A stretch of DNA of 64,000 nt from Sva-07 sp963747375 (GCA_963747375.1 CAVVFL010000011.1:248001-312000), one strand, 5' to 3'; counted from the first letter of the stretch, positions 54,239 through 62,402 are shown. Program-made: numbers and translations. Notes: generated by a model not told the origin, from the letters alone.

Positions 54239-55312
54239 TTGGCCACCGTCAGTTTCAGAGGAGCGAGCCGGGTGTACCCGGGAGCCGATGCGCCGGCGGT
54301 CGATCAGCTCGATCTCGAAATCGGCGACGGCGAATTCCTCGTGCTCGTCGGCCCCTCGGGCTGCGGCAAGTCGACGACGCTGCGGATGCTCGCCGGTCTC
54401 GAGCCGATCGACGCCGGCCACGTGTTCATCGGCAATCGCGATGTCACCTTCGTGCCACCGAAGGATCGCGACATCGCCATGGTCTTCCAGTCGTACGCGC
54501 TGTATCCCCACATGACCGTGGAGGAGAACATCGGCTTCCATCTGAAGGTCAAGAAGATGCGCAAGAAGGAGCGCTCGGCCCGCGTCGTCGAAGCGGCGCG
54601 CATCCTCGATCTCGAGGAACTCCTCGATCGAAAGCCGGCCAACCTCTCGGGCGGTCAGCGCCAACGAGTGGCGATGGGGCGAGCGATCGTGCGCGAACCG
54701 CAGGTGTTCCTCATGGACGAGCCGCTCTCGAACCTCGACGCGAAGCTGCGTGTGCAGACGCGTACCCAGATCGCCGCGCTGCAGCGCGAACTGGGCGTCA
54801 CGACGGTCTACGTCACCCACGACCAGATCGAAGCCATGACGATGGGTGATCGGGTCGCCGTCATGCTCGACGGCGTGCTCCAGCAGTGCGCGACGCCGAG
54901 GGAACTCTTCACCGACCCGATCAATTCGTTCGTCGCCGGGTTCATCGGATCGCCGGCGATGAACCTGTTGACGGCGACCGCCACCGAACAGGGCGCCACC
55001 TACGGATCGCTGACCGTGCCGATGTCACCCGGTCAACGCGGCGCGCTCACGTCGGCCGCCGTCACGATCGGCGTCCGTCCGAACGATCTCGACATCGGCA
55101 CGGCCGGTGGACTCGACGCCACGGTCGAGTTCGTCGAGGAGCTGGGATCCGAGGCCTTTCTCTACTGCGTCACGCAGGACGACGGCCACGCGGTGATTGC
55201 CCGGACCGATGGGCTCAGCAGTCTGCGAGCCGGCGACCGCGTGAGCCTCGTGCCCAAGCTCGCCGGCGTGCACCTGTTCGATGCCGGAACCGGCGCTCGC
55301 CTCGTCGCCTGA
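54239..55312 (+). CDS. Carbohydrate ABC transporter ATP-binding protein (UgpC/MsiK-like)
   Basis: About 357 residues, intact. Walker A VGPSGCGKSTTLRMLAGLE, Q-loop MVFQSYALYPHMTVEENI, signature LSGGQRQRVAMGRAIVREP, Walker B FLMDEPLSNLDAKLR, and H-loop TVYVTHDQIEAMTMGD. The C-terminal TOBE-type regulatory domain ends in GDRVSLVPKLAGVHLFDAGT. It belongs to the MalK/UgpC/MsiK group. No permease or binding-protein genes are adjacent, so like MsiK it may serve several sugar transporters. The start is TTG, justified by the ribosome binding site. It is divergent from the GH36 gene. Confidence 0.87.
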   Translation: MATVSFRGASRVYPGADAPAVDQLDLEIGDGEFLVLVGPSGCGKSTTLRMLAGLEPIDAGHVFIGNRDVTFVPPKDRDIAMVFQSYALYPHMTVEENIGFHLKVKKMRKKERSARVVEAARILDLEELLDRKPANLSGGQRQRVAMGRAIVREPQVFLMDEPLSNLDAKLRVQTRTQIAALQRELGVTTVYVTHDQIEAMTMGDRVAVMLDGVLQQCATPRELFTDPINSFVAGFIGSPAMNLLTATATEQGATYGSLTVPMSPGQRGALTSAAVTIGVRPNDLDIGTAGGLDATVEFVEELGSEAFLYCVTQDDGHAVIARTDGLSSLRAGDRVSLVPKLAGVHLFDAGTGARLVA

Positions 55313-55315
55313 CGG

Positions 55316-56230
55316 TCACGGCGTGTCGGTGGGATCCGACGCAACGTCGTCGTCACCCGGATTCTCCGCATCGACGTCCGGGACCGTCGACAAGTCCTCC
55401 AGGTCGGGGTCGTCGAGCGGGTGTTGGGTCACCGGTTCGGGAATGGGGTGGCGCCGCATCCACGCCAGCACGATGCCGGCGATCACCACTGCGGCCAGCG
55501 CGACCCACTCGTTGAGACGGAGCCCGCCGATCCGGTGGGCGGCGTCGATGCGGATGCCCTCGACCCAGAACCGCCCGAGGCCGTAGCCCATGATGTACAT
55601 GACGAACAGCTGGCCGGGTGCGGGCCGCCAGCGCCTGTCGATCCAGAGCAGCACCAGGCACAGCCCGAGGCTCCACAACGATTCGTACAGGAACGTCGGA
55701 TGGAACGTCGTGCCGATCGCGTACACGTCCGTGTCGAAGTGTTGTGGATCGATGCGGAGCGCCCAGGGCAGTCTCGTCGGTCGGCCGTACAACTCCTGGT
55801 TGAAGTAGTTGCCCCACCGTCCGATCGCCTGGGCGAGAGGGATGGCCGGGGCCGCACACGTGAGACCGACAGCGATGGGAATGCCTCGCCGCCGGGCCAT
55901 GTACATGCCGACGACCGTGCCGAACAGCAGCCCGCCGGGAATGCCGAGGCCGCCGTTCCAGATCGCCGGGATCTCGCTCCAGTTGTTGCGGAACCGGTCG
56001 TAGTCGGTCACGACGTGGTAGAGCCGGGCACCGATCACGCCGGCCAGCACTGCCCAGATGGCGATGGCGCTCGCGTCGTCCTTCGTGCCGATCTCACGAT
56101 CCTCGAGGCGCTTGCCGAACAGCCAGACGGCCGCGATCACGCCGAGCGCGATCATCAGCCCGTACAGGTTGAGGCTGAGCGGACCGATGTCGATCGAGTT
56201 GAACGATGGGCTCGGAATGCTGGCGAGCAT
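55316..56230 (-). CDS. lgt: Prolipoprotein diacylglyceryl transferase
   Basis: About 304 residues, intact. Multi-pass membrane enzyme that adds diacylglycerol to the lipobox Cys of prelipoproteins. Signatures: LNLYGLMIALGVIAAVWLFG, GVIGARLYHVVTDYDRF, the catalytic GRWGNYFNQELYGRPT, FHPTFLYESLWSLGLCLVLL with essential residues, and YGLGRFWVEGIRIDA. The C-terminus is acidic and disordered. The hydrolase gene upstream ends three bases before the lgt start on the same strand, so the two may share a message. It is intact despite flanking broken frames. Confidence 0.92.
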   Translation of the reverse strand: MLASIPSPSFNSIDIGPLSLNLYGLMIALGVIAAVWLFGKRLEDREIGTKDDASAIAIWAVLAGVIGARLYHVVTDYDRFRNNWSEIPAIWNGGLGIPGGLLFGTVVGMYMARRRGIPIAVGLTCAAPAIPLAQAIGRWGNYFNQELYGRPTRLPWALRIDPQHFDTDVYAIGTTFHPTFLYESLWSLGLCLVLLWIDRRWRPAPGQLFVMYIMGYGLGRFWVEGIRIDAAHRIGGLRLNEWVALAAVVIAGIVLAWMRRHPIPEPVTQHPLDDPDLEDLSTVPDVDAENPGDDDVASDPTDTP

Positions 56231-56232
56231 GA

Positions 56233-57000
56233 TCAACCCGCCGTGACGCGAGCGACGAACTCGCGCAGCCCGGCGGTTGATGTCGTCGGCGTCGTAGTCG
56301 AGCGTGGCGACGTGGTAGCTGCGTTCGAGCCACACGTGCTCGACCTCGCCACCGTAGGTTGCGGCGAGGTGTTCGCTGTTGGCCGGCTCCACGGTGTGGT
56401 CCTGGCGTGACGTGATCAACAACAGTGGCACGGTGAGTTCGCCGTAGCGGTCGATGAGGGGTGCGATTCCGTCGTTCATGAACGACAGCAGGGCTCGAAG
56501 CGGCGTGCCGTCGTAGCCGTTCTCGCTCGCCGTCGGGGTCGGCGATGTCGCCGCTGATGGCCGGCGCGATCTCGGTTCCGTCGACGACCATCTCACGGAG
56601 CATCTCGACCACCTCGGCGGCCAACGGCATCGTGGCCGGGTTGATGCACACGAGGCCGACGATGCCGCCCAGATTCGATCCCGACCAGAGCGTCAGCGCT
56701 CCGCCCATGCTCAATCCCATCACGACGATGCGATCGGATCGTTCTGCCAGGCGATGGTGAGCTGCTGCTACCTCGCGCGGTCCAGTCGGCCCAGGTCGTG
56801 TCGAGCATGTCGTCGATCGTCGTGCCGTGGCCAGGCAGGCGCGGCATCTCGACGGAGTGTCCTGCCGCCACCATCGCGTCGGCGAGGCCGCGCATCGAGA
56901 TCGGGTTGCCGGTGAAGCCGTGCAGCACGAGTACGCCGACATCGGTCGTCCCCTCGTGGGACATCGGCTCGGCTCCGGGCATGACATGTGGCGTGCTCAT
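56233..57000 (-). CDS. Alpha/beta hydrolase (carboxylesterase/monoacylglycerol lipase-like), three frame breaks
   Basis: About 255 residues. It starts MSTPHVMPGAEPMSHEG with VLVLHGFTGNPISMRGLADA (oxyanion region HGFTG). Then PRLPGHGTTIDDMLDTTW follows, the nucleophile elbow VVMGLSMGGALTLWSGSNLG with Ser, Asp in LLLITSRQDHTVEPANSEH, and His in VWLERSYHVATLDYDADD. This is the pattern of Est30/monoglyceride-lipase-like enzymes with the DHxV and SxHV segments. Breaks lie near 56770, 56537 and 56272; all catalytic residues remain. The ending AGLREFVARVTAG gives a stop at 56233, three bases before lgt. Confidence 0.82.
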
Positions 57001-57061
57001 CGTCCACGTTTCTACTCGCTCGGCGCTCAGACCGGAACTCTCCCTGCCCAAGTTCGAATTT

Positions 57062-57092
57062 GTTACATCCGGGGTCTGACCCCGGATGTAAC
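57062..57092. repeat. Perfect palindrome GTTACATCCGGGG-TCTGA-CCCCGGATGTAAC
   Basis: Two 13-bp perfect arms (57062-57074 and 57080-57092) around TCTGA, just after the ferredoxin stop. The core GGGGTCTGACCCC is shared with 21803-21815 region and 63704-63716, always in the same orientation. Confidence 0.7.
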
Positions 57093-57094
57093 CG

Positions 57095-57340
57095 TCAGCG
57101 GTACGGGTCGTTGGGGCTGAGCGGCTCGTCCCACCAGTCATCGGGGACCGTGGCGGCCTGCCAGTCGGGGTCGGGGTAGATGCAGTCGACCGGGCACGCG
57201 GGCAGACACTTGTCGCAGCCGCTGCAGAGTTCGGGGATGATGATCACATCGGCGCCGTGGTTGAAGATCGCCCCGAAATGCGGCGGGCAGTGCCGGAGAC
57301 AGGCATCGCAGTTGATGCATTCGGACATCTCGATGCGCAA
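57095..57340 (-). CDS. 2[4Fe-4S] ferredoxin
   Basis: About 81 residues. It has MSECINCDACLRHCPP and ELCSGCDKCLPACPVDCIY, two CxxCxxC(x)nCP motifs of a bacterial-type ferredoxin, then a Trp-rich acidic tail (PDDWWDEPLSPNDPYR). The start is uncertain: TTG 57340 gives LRIEMSEC; ATG 57328 trims four residues. A TACGAT box (57417-57422) points to an ATG at 57408 whose frame stops after five codons. So a longer leader or another read error is possible. It may donate electrons to an enzyme regulated by the divergent TetR. Partner unknown. Confidence 0.8.
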   Translation of the reverse strand: MRIEMSECINCDACLRHCPPHFGAIFNHGADVIIIPELCSGCDKCLPACPVDCIYPDPDWQAATVPDDWWDEPLSPNDPYR

Positions 57341-57416
57341 CGGGATGTTCTGCCACTTGTCGTTGCGGGTTCGCAGCGAGATGCGCTCGTCACGGGTGCG
57401 CGGCCATCGCCGCCGA

Positions 57417-57422
57417 TCGTAC
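57417..57422 (-). promoter_or_regulatory. TANNNT -10 box (TACGAT) of the ferredoxin gene
   Basis: TACGAT on the minus strand, about 19 bases from the palindromic operator at 57441-57458, upstream of the ferredoxin gene. Confidence 0.35.
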
Positions 57423-57440
57423 CCCGCACCGCCGAGCCGT

Positions 57441-57458
57441 CTTGACCCGTGGGTCAAG
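57441..57458. promoter_or_regulatory. Operator-like palindrome CTTGACCCGTGGGTCAAG
   Basis: Perfect 8-bp arms around GT. The left part contains TTGACC, a -35-like hexamer, 17 bp before TGGACT and 29 bp before the TetR GTG. The palindrome covers the TetR promoter and lies in the divergent spacer to the ferredoxin. It is probably bound by the TetR protein. Confidence 0.6.
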
Positions 57459-57476
57459 ATCGGTTGGACTGTCGCC

Positions 57477-58127
57477 GTGACCAACGCCAGCGCCGACTCC
57501 CTCGACGCACTCGACAACATCGACGCGGCCCGGAGCGACGAACGCCAACACACCGAACACGGCCTCGAACGAAAACAGCAGTTGCTCGACGCCGCCGCCG
57601 AACTCTTCGCCGACCGGGGCTATGCGGCGACGCGCATCGCCGACATCTGCGCGGCCGCCGGCGTCGCCAAAGGCCTCTTCTACTGGTACTTCCCGACCAA
57701 GGGGGCCCTGTTCGCCGAGCTCGTTCGAACGATGCGACTCCGCTTGCGACGCGCTCAAGGCGCCGTGCTCGACCCCACGGCCGACGCGGTGACGCGGATC
57801 GCCAACGGTGCCGAAGCCAGTGTCCGATTCATGGCCGACCACGCTGCGTACTTCGCCTTGCTCGACGTGGAGCGCACCGATCCCGATGTCGCCGACGTGC
57901 TCGACGAAGGCGCCGGGGTGTACCTCGACGACGTACGACGCCTCGTGGAGGAGGGCCAACGGGCCGGCCACATCGCGGATGCACCGTCGAGCCTGGTCGC
58001 CGTGGGCGTACTCGGCGCGGTGTCGTCGTTCTCCAACTCCTACCGCAACGGGCGCCTCGGCGACCATGTCACCGTCGACGAACTCGCGGCGTTCGTCCGG
58101 CGTTGGGTTGCGAGCGCCCTCAGCTGA
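57477..58127 (+). CDS. TetR family transcriptional regulator
   Basis: 216 residues, intact. N-terminal HTH: KQQLLDAAAELFADRGYAAT and RIADICAAAGVAKGLFYWYF, followed by PTKGALFAELVRTMR, the classic TetR pattern with the recognition helix. The C-terminal ligand domain has VRFMADHAAYFALLDVERTD and SLVAVGVLGAVSSFSNSYRN. It likely represses itself and perhaps the divergent ferredoxin through the palindrome at 57441-57458. The effector is unknown. The end shares the palindrome CTCAGCTGAG with the convergent HD-GYP gene, both proteins ending Leu-Ser. Confidence 0.9.
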   Translation: MTNASADSLDALDNIDAARSDERQHTEHGLERKQQLLDAAAELFADRGYAATRIADICAAAGVAKGLFYWYFPTKGALFAELVRTMRLRLRRAQGAVLDPTADAVTRIANGAEASVRFMADHAAYFALLDVERTDPDVADVLDEGAGVYLDDVRRLVEEGQRAGHIADAPSSLVAVGVLGAVSSFSNSYRNGRLGDHVTVDELAAFVRRWVASALS

Positions 58128-59852
58128 GCTGGTCGACCAGTTCGGGGTGGCGCGGCGAACATCACCTTGACGAATGCGTCGACGAGATCGGGTTGGAACT
58201 GCGAACCCGAACCCGACATGACGAAACGCACCGACTCGGCGAGGTTCCATCCCCGCTTGTAGATCCGACGCGTCGTCAGCGAGTCGAACACATCGGCGAT
58301 CGCGACGATGCGACCCGACAGCGGGATCGCCGTGCCGTTGAGTCCGTTCGGATACCCCGAGCCGTCCCACCACTCATGGTGCGACCACGCTGCCTCGGCG
58401 GCCAGCGAGAACAGTTCGGTGGACACCCCGGAGAGCAGCCGGCGGCCGAGCACGGTGTGCTGCTTGACCTCGTGGTACTCCTCGACGGTGAGCGGACCCG
58501 GCTTGAGCAGCACCGTGTCGGACACGGCCACCTTGCCGATGTCGTGGAGACGCGCCGCCAGCCGCAACCGCTCGCACCATTCGGGTTGCTGGCCGATCGC
58601 ATGGCCGATCTCGGCCGCCAGGTCACCGACGGCGCTCGTGTGTTTGGTGGTGTTGCCGCCACGGAACTCGGCCAGTGCGGCGACCCGCTCGAACGCCTCG
58701 AGGTGGTAGGCGTCGATGTCGGCATGACCGGCCGCATAGTCGGCGACCAGCCCCGTGGTCTTCAGACGTGTGAGCTCCGCGAGTTGGCGAGCGGTCTCGT
58801 TGTCGTGGGCGACCTGGACGGTACGCAACCGCAGATCCGCCGCATCGTTGAAGATCTCGCGATGCAGGGCGAAATGGCGCTCGCGGTGCTCGAGTGCCTC
58901 GGCGTGGCGACCGGCCTGCTTGTAGGCGACCGCCAGGAGATCGTGGATCTCGAGTTCGAGTTCGCGATGGTCGGTGCGGTCGGCGAGGTCGAGCGCGGCG
59001 AGCAGCGTCGCGATCGCCGAGTCGAGCTGGCCGGTGCGCAACGCAACGCGCCCTTCCGACACCATGACGCCGAGCTGCTCGATCGGGCCTGAGGTGGTCG
59101 CCGTCGGTCGATTGCAGGTCCCAGTTCTGGCGCGCCTCGGCGAAACATGCAGCTGCGCTGGCGTGATCGGCCAGACCGACGTGCGCCTCGGCAAGGTCGG
59201 CGAGGAGACTCCCGACGAGCTGGGGCGCATGAACCCGCGCCAACTCGACGGCGCGTCGCCCGAGCGCGACCGCCTCGAGATGTTGACCGCGACGTCCGCG
59301 GATGCGGGCGAGGTTGCCGAGGACCATGGCGTCGACGTCGGGTCGGTTCAACGCTTCGTTGACCGCCAGGGCGTTCTCGTAGGTGCTGATCGCTCGGCCG
59401 TAGTCGGCCATCGACTGGTAGATCGCAGCGATCGAGTGGAGGATTCGACCCTCGTCGACGGCGTGATCGGTTGCCCGGTAGATCTGCAGGGACCGCAGGC
59501 AGTGATCGAGCGCGCCGGGATGATTGCTCGCCTGGTAGTAGACGATGCCGATCAGATGGAGCGACCACGCGAGCGTCAGGCTGATCTCATTGGGTTCCGA
59601 GAGCTCGACCGCTTCCGACGCGAGCGCGAACGCGTACTCGGAGCGCCCCCGTTGATGAGCGATGGCTGCGAGCTGGTAGAGCGCTTCGGCTTCCGTCTCG
59701 CGAAGGTCGTGGGCACGGGAGAGCACACGTGCGTCGAGTGCGAGTTGCCGAGCCCGGTCGGCGTCGACCGCCCGACATGAGGCCGATTCGTCCAACAACG
59801 ATCGAACCCGCTGCTGTTCGATCGTCAGTTCGGTCGTCGTGGCTTTGCGCAC
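58120..59852 (-). CDS. TPR-repeat and HD-GYP domain protein (c-di-GMP phosphodiesterase-like), two frame breaks
   Basis: About 577 residues. The N-terminal half is TPR-like helical repeats: AEALYQLAAIAHQRGRSEYA, LAWSLHLIGIVYYQASNHPG, and STYENALAVNEALNRPDVDA. The C-terminal HD-GYP domain has RLRLAARLHDIGKVAVSDTV with the HD pair, AWSHHEWWDGSGYPNGLNG with the HHE-GYP signature, and GRIVAIADVFDSLTTRRIYK. The full metal site suggests c-di-GMP hydrolysis. A one-base break near 59085 joins the halves. Another near 58155 restores the ending RHPELVDQLS with the stop at 58120. There is no membrane segment, so input may come through protein contacts of the TPRs. Confidence 0.85.
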
Positions 59853-59924
59853 CGGTTGTCCTCACTCACACGTTCACCGAGCCCGTGCTTCTTCGCCGGG
59901 AAGACGACAGTAACCCCCAGCGCA

Positions 59925-59963
59925 ATCGGCAGGGGAGGAATTCTGCCGATCTTGAACAAGATC
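59925..59963. promoter_or_regulatory. Overlapping palindromes in the divergent HD-GYP / M48 spacer
   Basis: ATCGGCAG (59925-59932) pairs with CTGCCGAT (59943-59950), and GATCTTGAACAAGATC (59948-59963) is a second palindrome with AA at the centre. They overlap by three bases, so the two structures exclude each other. They may be operator or switch elements for either gene. Confidence 0.4.
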
Positions 59964-59993
59964 AGACCGCGAGTGAGCGTCGACCACGGAGCG

Positions 59994-59999
59994 TATTCT
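59994..59999 (+). promoter_or_regulatory. TANNNT -10 box (TATTCT) of the M48 protease gene
   Basis: TATTCT followed by ten bases and ATG 60010. Confidence 0.45.
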
Positions 60000-60009
60000 G
60001 ACCACCGCT

Positions 60010-60903
60010 ATGCGAGTACACAGGGGCGCCCGACGCCTCGACCGCGGCGCGATCTGGGCGTTCACGCCTGTCGTGGCCATGTTCCCGTTCAGCCTGCTCG
60101 CGCTGTTCGTCATCTGGCTGCCCATCGGCTGGGCGACCTCGTGGTCGTACTGGTGGTTCGTCCTCGCGTTCCTGGTTGCCGGACTCGGGCTGTTCGTGCG
60201 GCCGATCCAGGTGCTCGTGCTCACTCCCCTGCTCGGCGCTCGCCGGCCGACACCCACCGAGGCGGCCATCATCGAGCCACTGTGGGCACGGATCGCTCAG
60301 GCCAACGACCTTCCCCCCAGCCGGTTCGTCGTGCGCGTGCTGCCGTCGGACGAATTGAATGCGTTCGCCTGCGGTGGACATCTCGTGGTCGTGACGACCT
60401 ATGCCGTCGACGAACTGTCACAGGGGCAGTTGCGTGGCGTGCTCGCCCATGAGCTGAGCCATCACCTCGGGTTGCACACGGTGGCGATCACGTTCGGGCA
60501 CTGGCTGTCGGCGCCGGTCGTGCTCCTCGCGCGCATCGGGTTCTTCCTGGAGAACGTCGCCCACGCCACCGCCGGGAGTTTCGGACGCGAGTCGCCGCTG
60601 ATCTCGGCGATCGGCAACGTCATCGCGTTCGTGGTCAACGGTGTCTCGTGGATCTTCACGGGCGCGCTGCGCGGGAGCGACGCGCTCGCGAACCTCGTCG
60701 GGCACGGGGCGGAGTACGAGGCCGATCGACGTGCCGTGCGCATGGGGTTCGGTCGCGAGCTCGCGAGTGCACTTCGCCAAGTGCTGGCGGGAGGATCCGG
60801 GGGCCGCCCGATCGGCTGGCGGGCCCGGCTCGGTGCGTCGCATCCTCCGGCACGAACGCGGGTGGCGCGCATCGAGGCACTGATGCGCCACCCGGCGCGT
60901 TGA
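60010..60903 (+). CDS. M48 family membrane metallopeptidase (HtpX-like)
   Basis: 297 residues, intact. Two N-terminal helices (FTPVVAMFPFSLLALFVIWL, WWFVLAFLVAGLGLFV) are followed by the zinc motif LRGVLAHELSHHLGLHTVA (HExxH with His and Glu). Further hydrophobic helices and the third ligand Glu in GHGAEYEADRRAVRMGF come next. This layout fits HtpX-type quality-control proteases that cut membrane proteins. The C-terminus is basic. It ends one base before the convergent YbaK gene. There is no clear heat-shock promoter; a TATTCT box is at leaderless spacing. Confidence 0.87.
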   Translation: MRVHRGARRLDRGAIWAFTPVVAMFPFSLLALFVIWLPIGWATSWSYWWFVLAFLVAGLGLFVRPIQVLVLTPLLGARRPTPTEAAIIEPLWARIAQANDLPPSRFVVRVLPSDELNAFACGGHLVVVTTYAVDELSQGQLRGVLAHELSHHLGLHTVAITFGHWLSAPVVLLARIGFFLENVAHATAGSFGRESPLISAIGNVIAFVVNGVSWIFTGALRGSDALANLVGHGAEYEADRRAVRMGFGRELASALRQVLAGGSGGRPIGWRARLGASHPPARTRVARIEALMRHPAR

Positions 60904-60904
60904 C

Positions 60905-61369
60905 TCATGCAGTGATCGGGGCGACGACGGCGTCGAGGATGTCGACCATGTCGCTCGGAGCGAGGCCGATGTCCAAGCCCCGTTTGCCGCCGCTCACGTA
61001 GACCACCTCGAACAGTTCGGCCGACTCGTCGACCACGGTGCGCAACGGTTTGCGCTGGCCGATCGGGCTGATCCCACCGACGATGTACCCCGACGAGCGT
61101 TCGGCACGCGCGGGTTCGCACATCACCGCTTTCTTCGCTCCGACGGCGGCCGCGACGCGCTTCATCGACAGCTGGCAACTGACCGGCACGACCGCCACGA
61201 CCAACTCGTCGTCGGCGACCACGACGAGTGTCTTGAACACCTGATCGTGATCGAGGCCGAGTTGCTCGGCCGCCTCCCGCCCGAAGTCGCGCAGATCCTC
61301 ACCGCGCTCGTATTCGTGGATCGTGTAGGAGATCCCGGCCGCATCGAGGGCCACGACTGCAGGCGTCAC
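60905..61369 (-). CDS. ybaK: YbaK/EbsC-type aminoacyl-tRNA deacylase
   Basis: About 154 residues. YbaK-domain signature: TPAVVALDAAGISYTIHEYE, then QVFKTLVVVADDELVVAVVP (with the Lys that positions tRNA), KKAVMCEPARAERSSGYIVG, and GISPIGQRKPLRTVVDESAE. The end KRGLDIGLAPSDMVDIL is typical. The enzyme clears Cys wrongly attached to tRNA(Pro). GTG 61369 is preferred because TACAGT lies exactly seven bases upstream; the GTG at 61375 would leave only one base. Confidence 0.87.
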   Translation of the reverse strand: MTPAVVALDAAGISYTIHEYERGEDLRDFGREAAEQLGLDHDQVFKTLVVVADDELVVAVVPVSCQLSMKRVAAAVGAKKAVMCEPARAERSSGYIVGGISPIGQRKPLRTVVDESAELFEVVYVSGGKRGLDIGLAPSDMVDILDAVVAPITA

Positions 61370-61376
61370 GGCCACG

Positions 61377-61405
61377 ACTGTAGAACGCCGCCGCGCTTGT
61401 AAGGT
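61377..61405. promoter_or_regulatory. Back-to-back TANNNT boxes for ybaK and the thioesterase gene
   Basis: TACAGT on the minus strand (61377-61382) lies seven bases before GTG 61369. TAAGGT on the plus strand (61400-61405) lies six bases before GTG 61412. The divergent spacer is 42 bp. Confidence 0.45.
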
Positions 61406-61411
61406 CGGCCC

Positions 61412-61855
61412 GTGCGTCTCTCCGCCGATCCGTCGAGGTCACCCGATGCCTACGAGTTCCGTCACCAGATCCGGGTTCGCTTCGTCGAGACCGATGCGAT
61501 GGGCATCGTGCACCACAGCAACTACCTGCACTACTTCGAGGAGACGCGCGTCGAGTACCTCCGACACGTCGGGCACCCCTTCACCGAGTGGCGTGAGGCC
61601 GGGCTGGAGTCGCCGGTGTTGGAGTCGTTCGTCCAGTACCGCCAGCCGCTCGAGTTCGACGAACTGATCACGGTCCACCTCTCGCTCGCCGAGGTGACGC
61701 GGGCGACGTTCCAGATGGCCTACCTGGTCACGGTCGACGACGCCGAGGACGTGCCAGGGGTCCGGGCGACGGGCGTGACCGTGCACGGGTGCGTCACGAC
61801 CGCCGGTCGACCGACGCGGCTTCCTGCATGGCTCGCCGCCATGGCGCCGCGCTGA
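61412..61855 (+). CDS. YbgC/4HBT-type acyl-CoA thioesterase
   Basis: 147 residues, intact. Hot-dog fold with the catalytic Asp in RVRFVETDAMGIVHHSNYLH, followed by FEETRVEYLRHVGHPF and VQYRQPLEFDELITVHLSLA, then FQMAYLVTVDDAEDVPG. The E/D-TDAMG-V-HHSNY motif is typical of YbgC/4-hydroxybenzoyl-CoA thioesterase-like proteins. It releases free acid from an acyl-CoA. Cluster neighbours are a DUF35 OB-fold protein and a thiolase on the same strand, consistent with acyl-CoA or lipid-CoA metabolism. Confidence 0.85.
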   Translation: MRLSADPSRSPDAYEFRHQIRVRFVETDAMGIVHHSNYLHYFEETRVEYLRHVGHPFTEWREAGLESPVLESFVQYRQPLEFDELITVHLSLAEVTRATFQMAYLVTVDDAEDVPGVRATGVTVHGCVTTAGRPTRLPAWLAAMAPR

Positions 61856-61920
61856 CGCAACGTCACGTTCGACACGGCACCGGGTGACGGTTCGGGTCGT
61901 TGTGAGGTGGGAGAGGTCGG

Positions 61921-61926
61921 TACGTT
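61921..61926 (+). promoter_or_regulatory. TANNNT -10 box (TACGTT) of the DUF35 gene
   Basis: TACGTT followed by six bases and ATG 61933. Confidence 0.5.
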
Positions 61927-61932
61927 CTGGGC

Positions 61933-62343
61933 ATGGCTGACACTGCTGCTGCGACCCGCGTCCCGTTGGTCGACTACCTCGTGCTCGACGACGGCGATCC
62001 CCACCTGGTCGCGCACGAGTGCACCGAATGCCGGGCCCGATTCTTCGATCGCCGCAATGCCTGTGCCTCGTGCTTCGGGACCGACTTCCGCACCGTCGAC
62101 ATCGCCACCGAAGGCGAGCTCCGCACGTTCACGATCGTGGCGTTCGCGGCGCCCGGCGTCGAGGTGCCGTTCGTCTCCGGCGTGATCGACTGTGACGGCA
62201 CGAGCGTGCGCGGCAACCTGCGCAACGTCGAGCCCGACGCCGATCACGTCCACACCGGGATGAGGGTCAGGCTGATCACGTACTCGCTCGGCACCGACGA
62301 CAACGGCACCGAAGCCATCGGCTTCGCCTTCGAACCCACCTGA
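61933..62343 (+). CDS. DUF35/OB-fold zinc-ribbon acyl-CoA-associated protein
   Basis: 136 residues, intact. The zinc ribbon is CTECRARFFDRRNACASC (CxxC-x10-CxxC) in the N-terminal third, followed by an OB-fold (GELRTFTIVAFAAPGVEVPF, VRGNLRNVEPDADHVHTGM). DUF35 proteins partner with thiolases or acyl-CoA dehydratases and act in sterol or aromatic side-chain degradation and in polyketide-like condensation. The gene directly precedes a thiolase, which supports a thiolase/DUF35 complex. The specific substrate is unknown. Confidence 0.87.
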   Translation: MADTAAATRVPLVDYLVLDDGDPHLVAHECTECRARFFDRRNACASCFGTDFRTVDIATEGELRTFTIVAFAAPGVEVPFVSGVIDCDGTSVRGNLRNVEPDADHVHTGMRVRLITYSLGTDDNGTEAIGFAFEPT

Positions 62344-62349
62344 CCCGAC

Positions 62350-62402
62350 ACACACCGACCCGACAACCGACCAACCAACCCGCCAACCGACCCGCCAACC
62401 CG
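62350..62402. repeat. Low-complexity AACCGACC/AACCCGCC tract
   Basis: Short imperfect units (AACCGACC, AACCAACC, CGCCAACC, GACCCGCC) repeat through the gap after the DUF35 stop. Slippage-prone but non-coding. Confidence 0.5.

Noticed and set aside
57477..58127. Calling the TetR gene the mycofactocin regulator MftR
   Set aside because: It lies 27 kb from the mft genes and no specific MftR feature could be shown.
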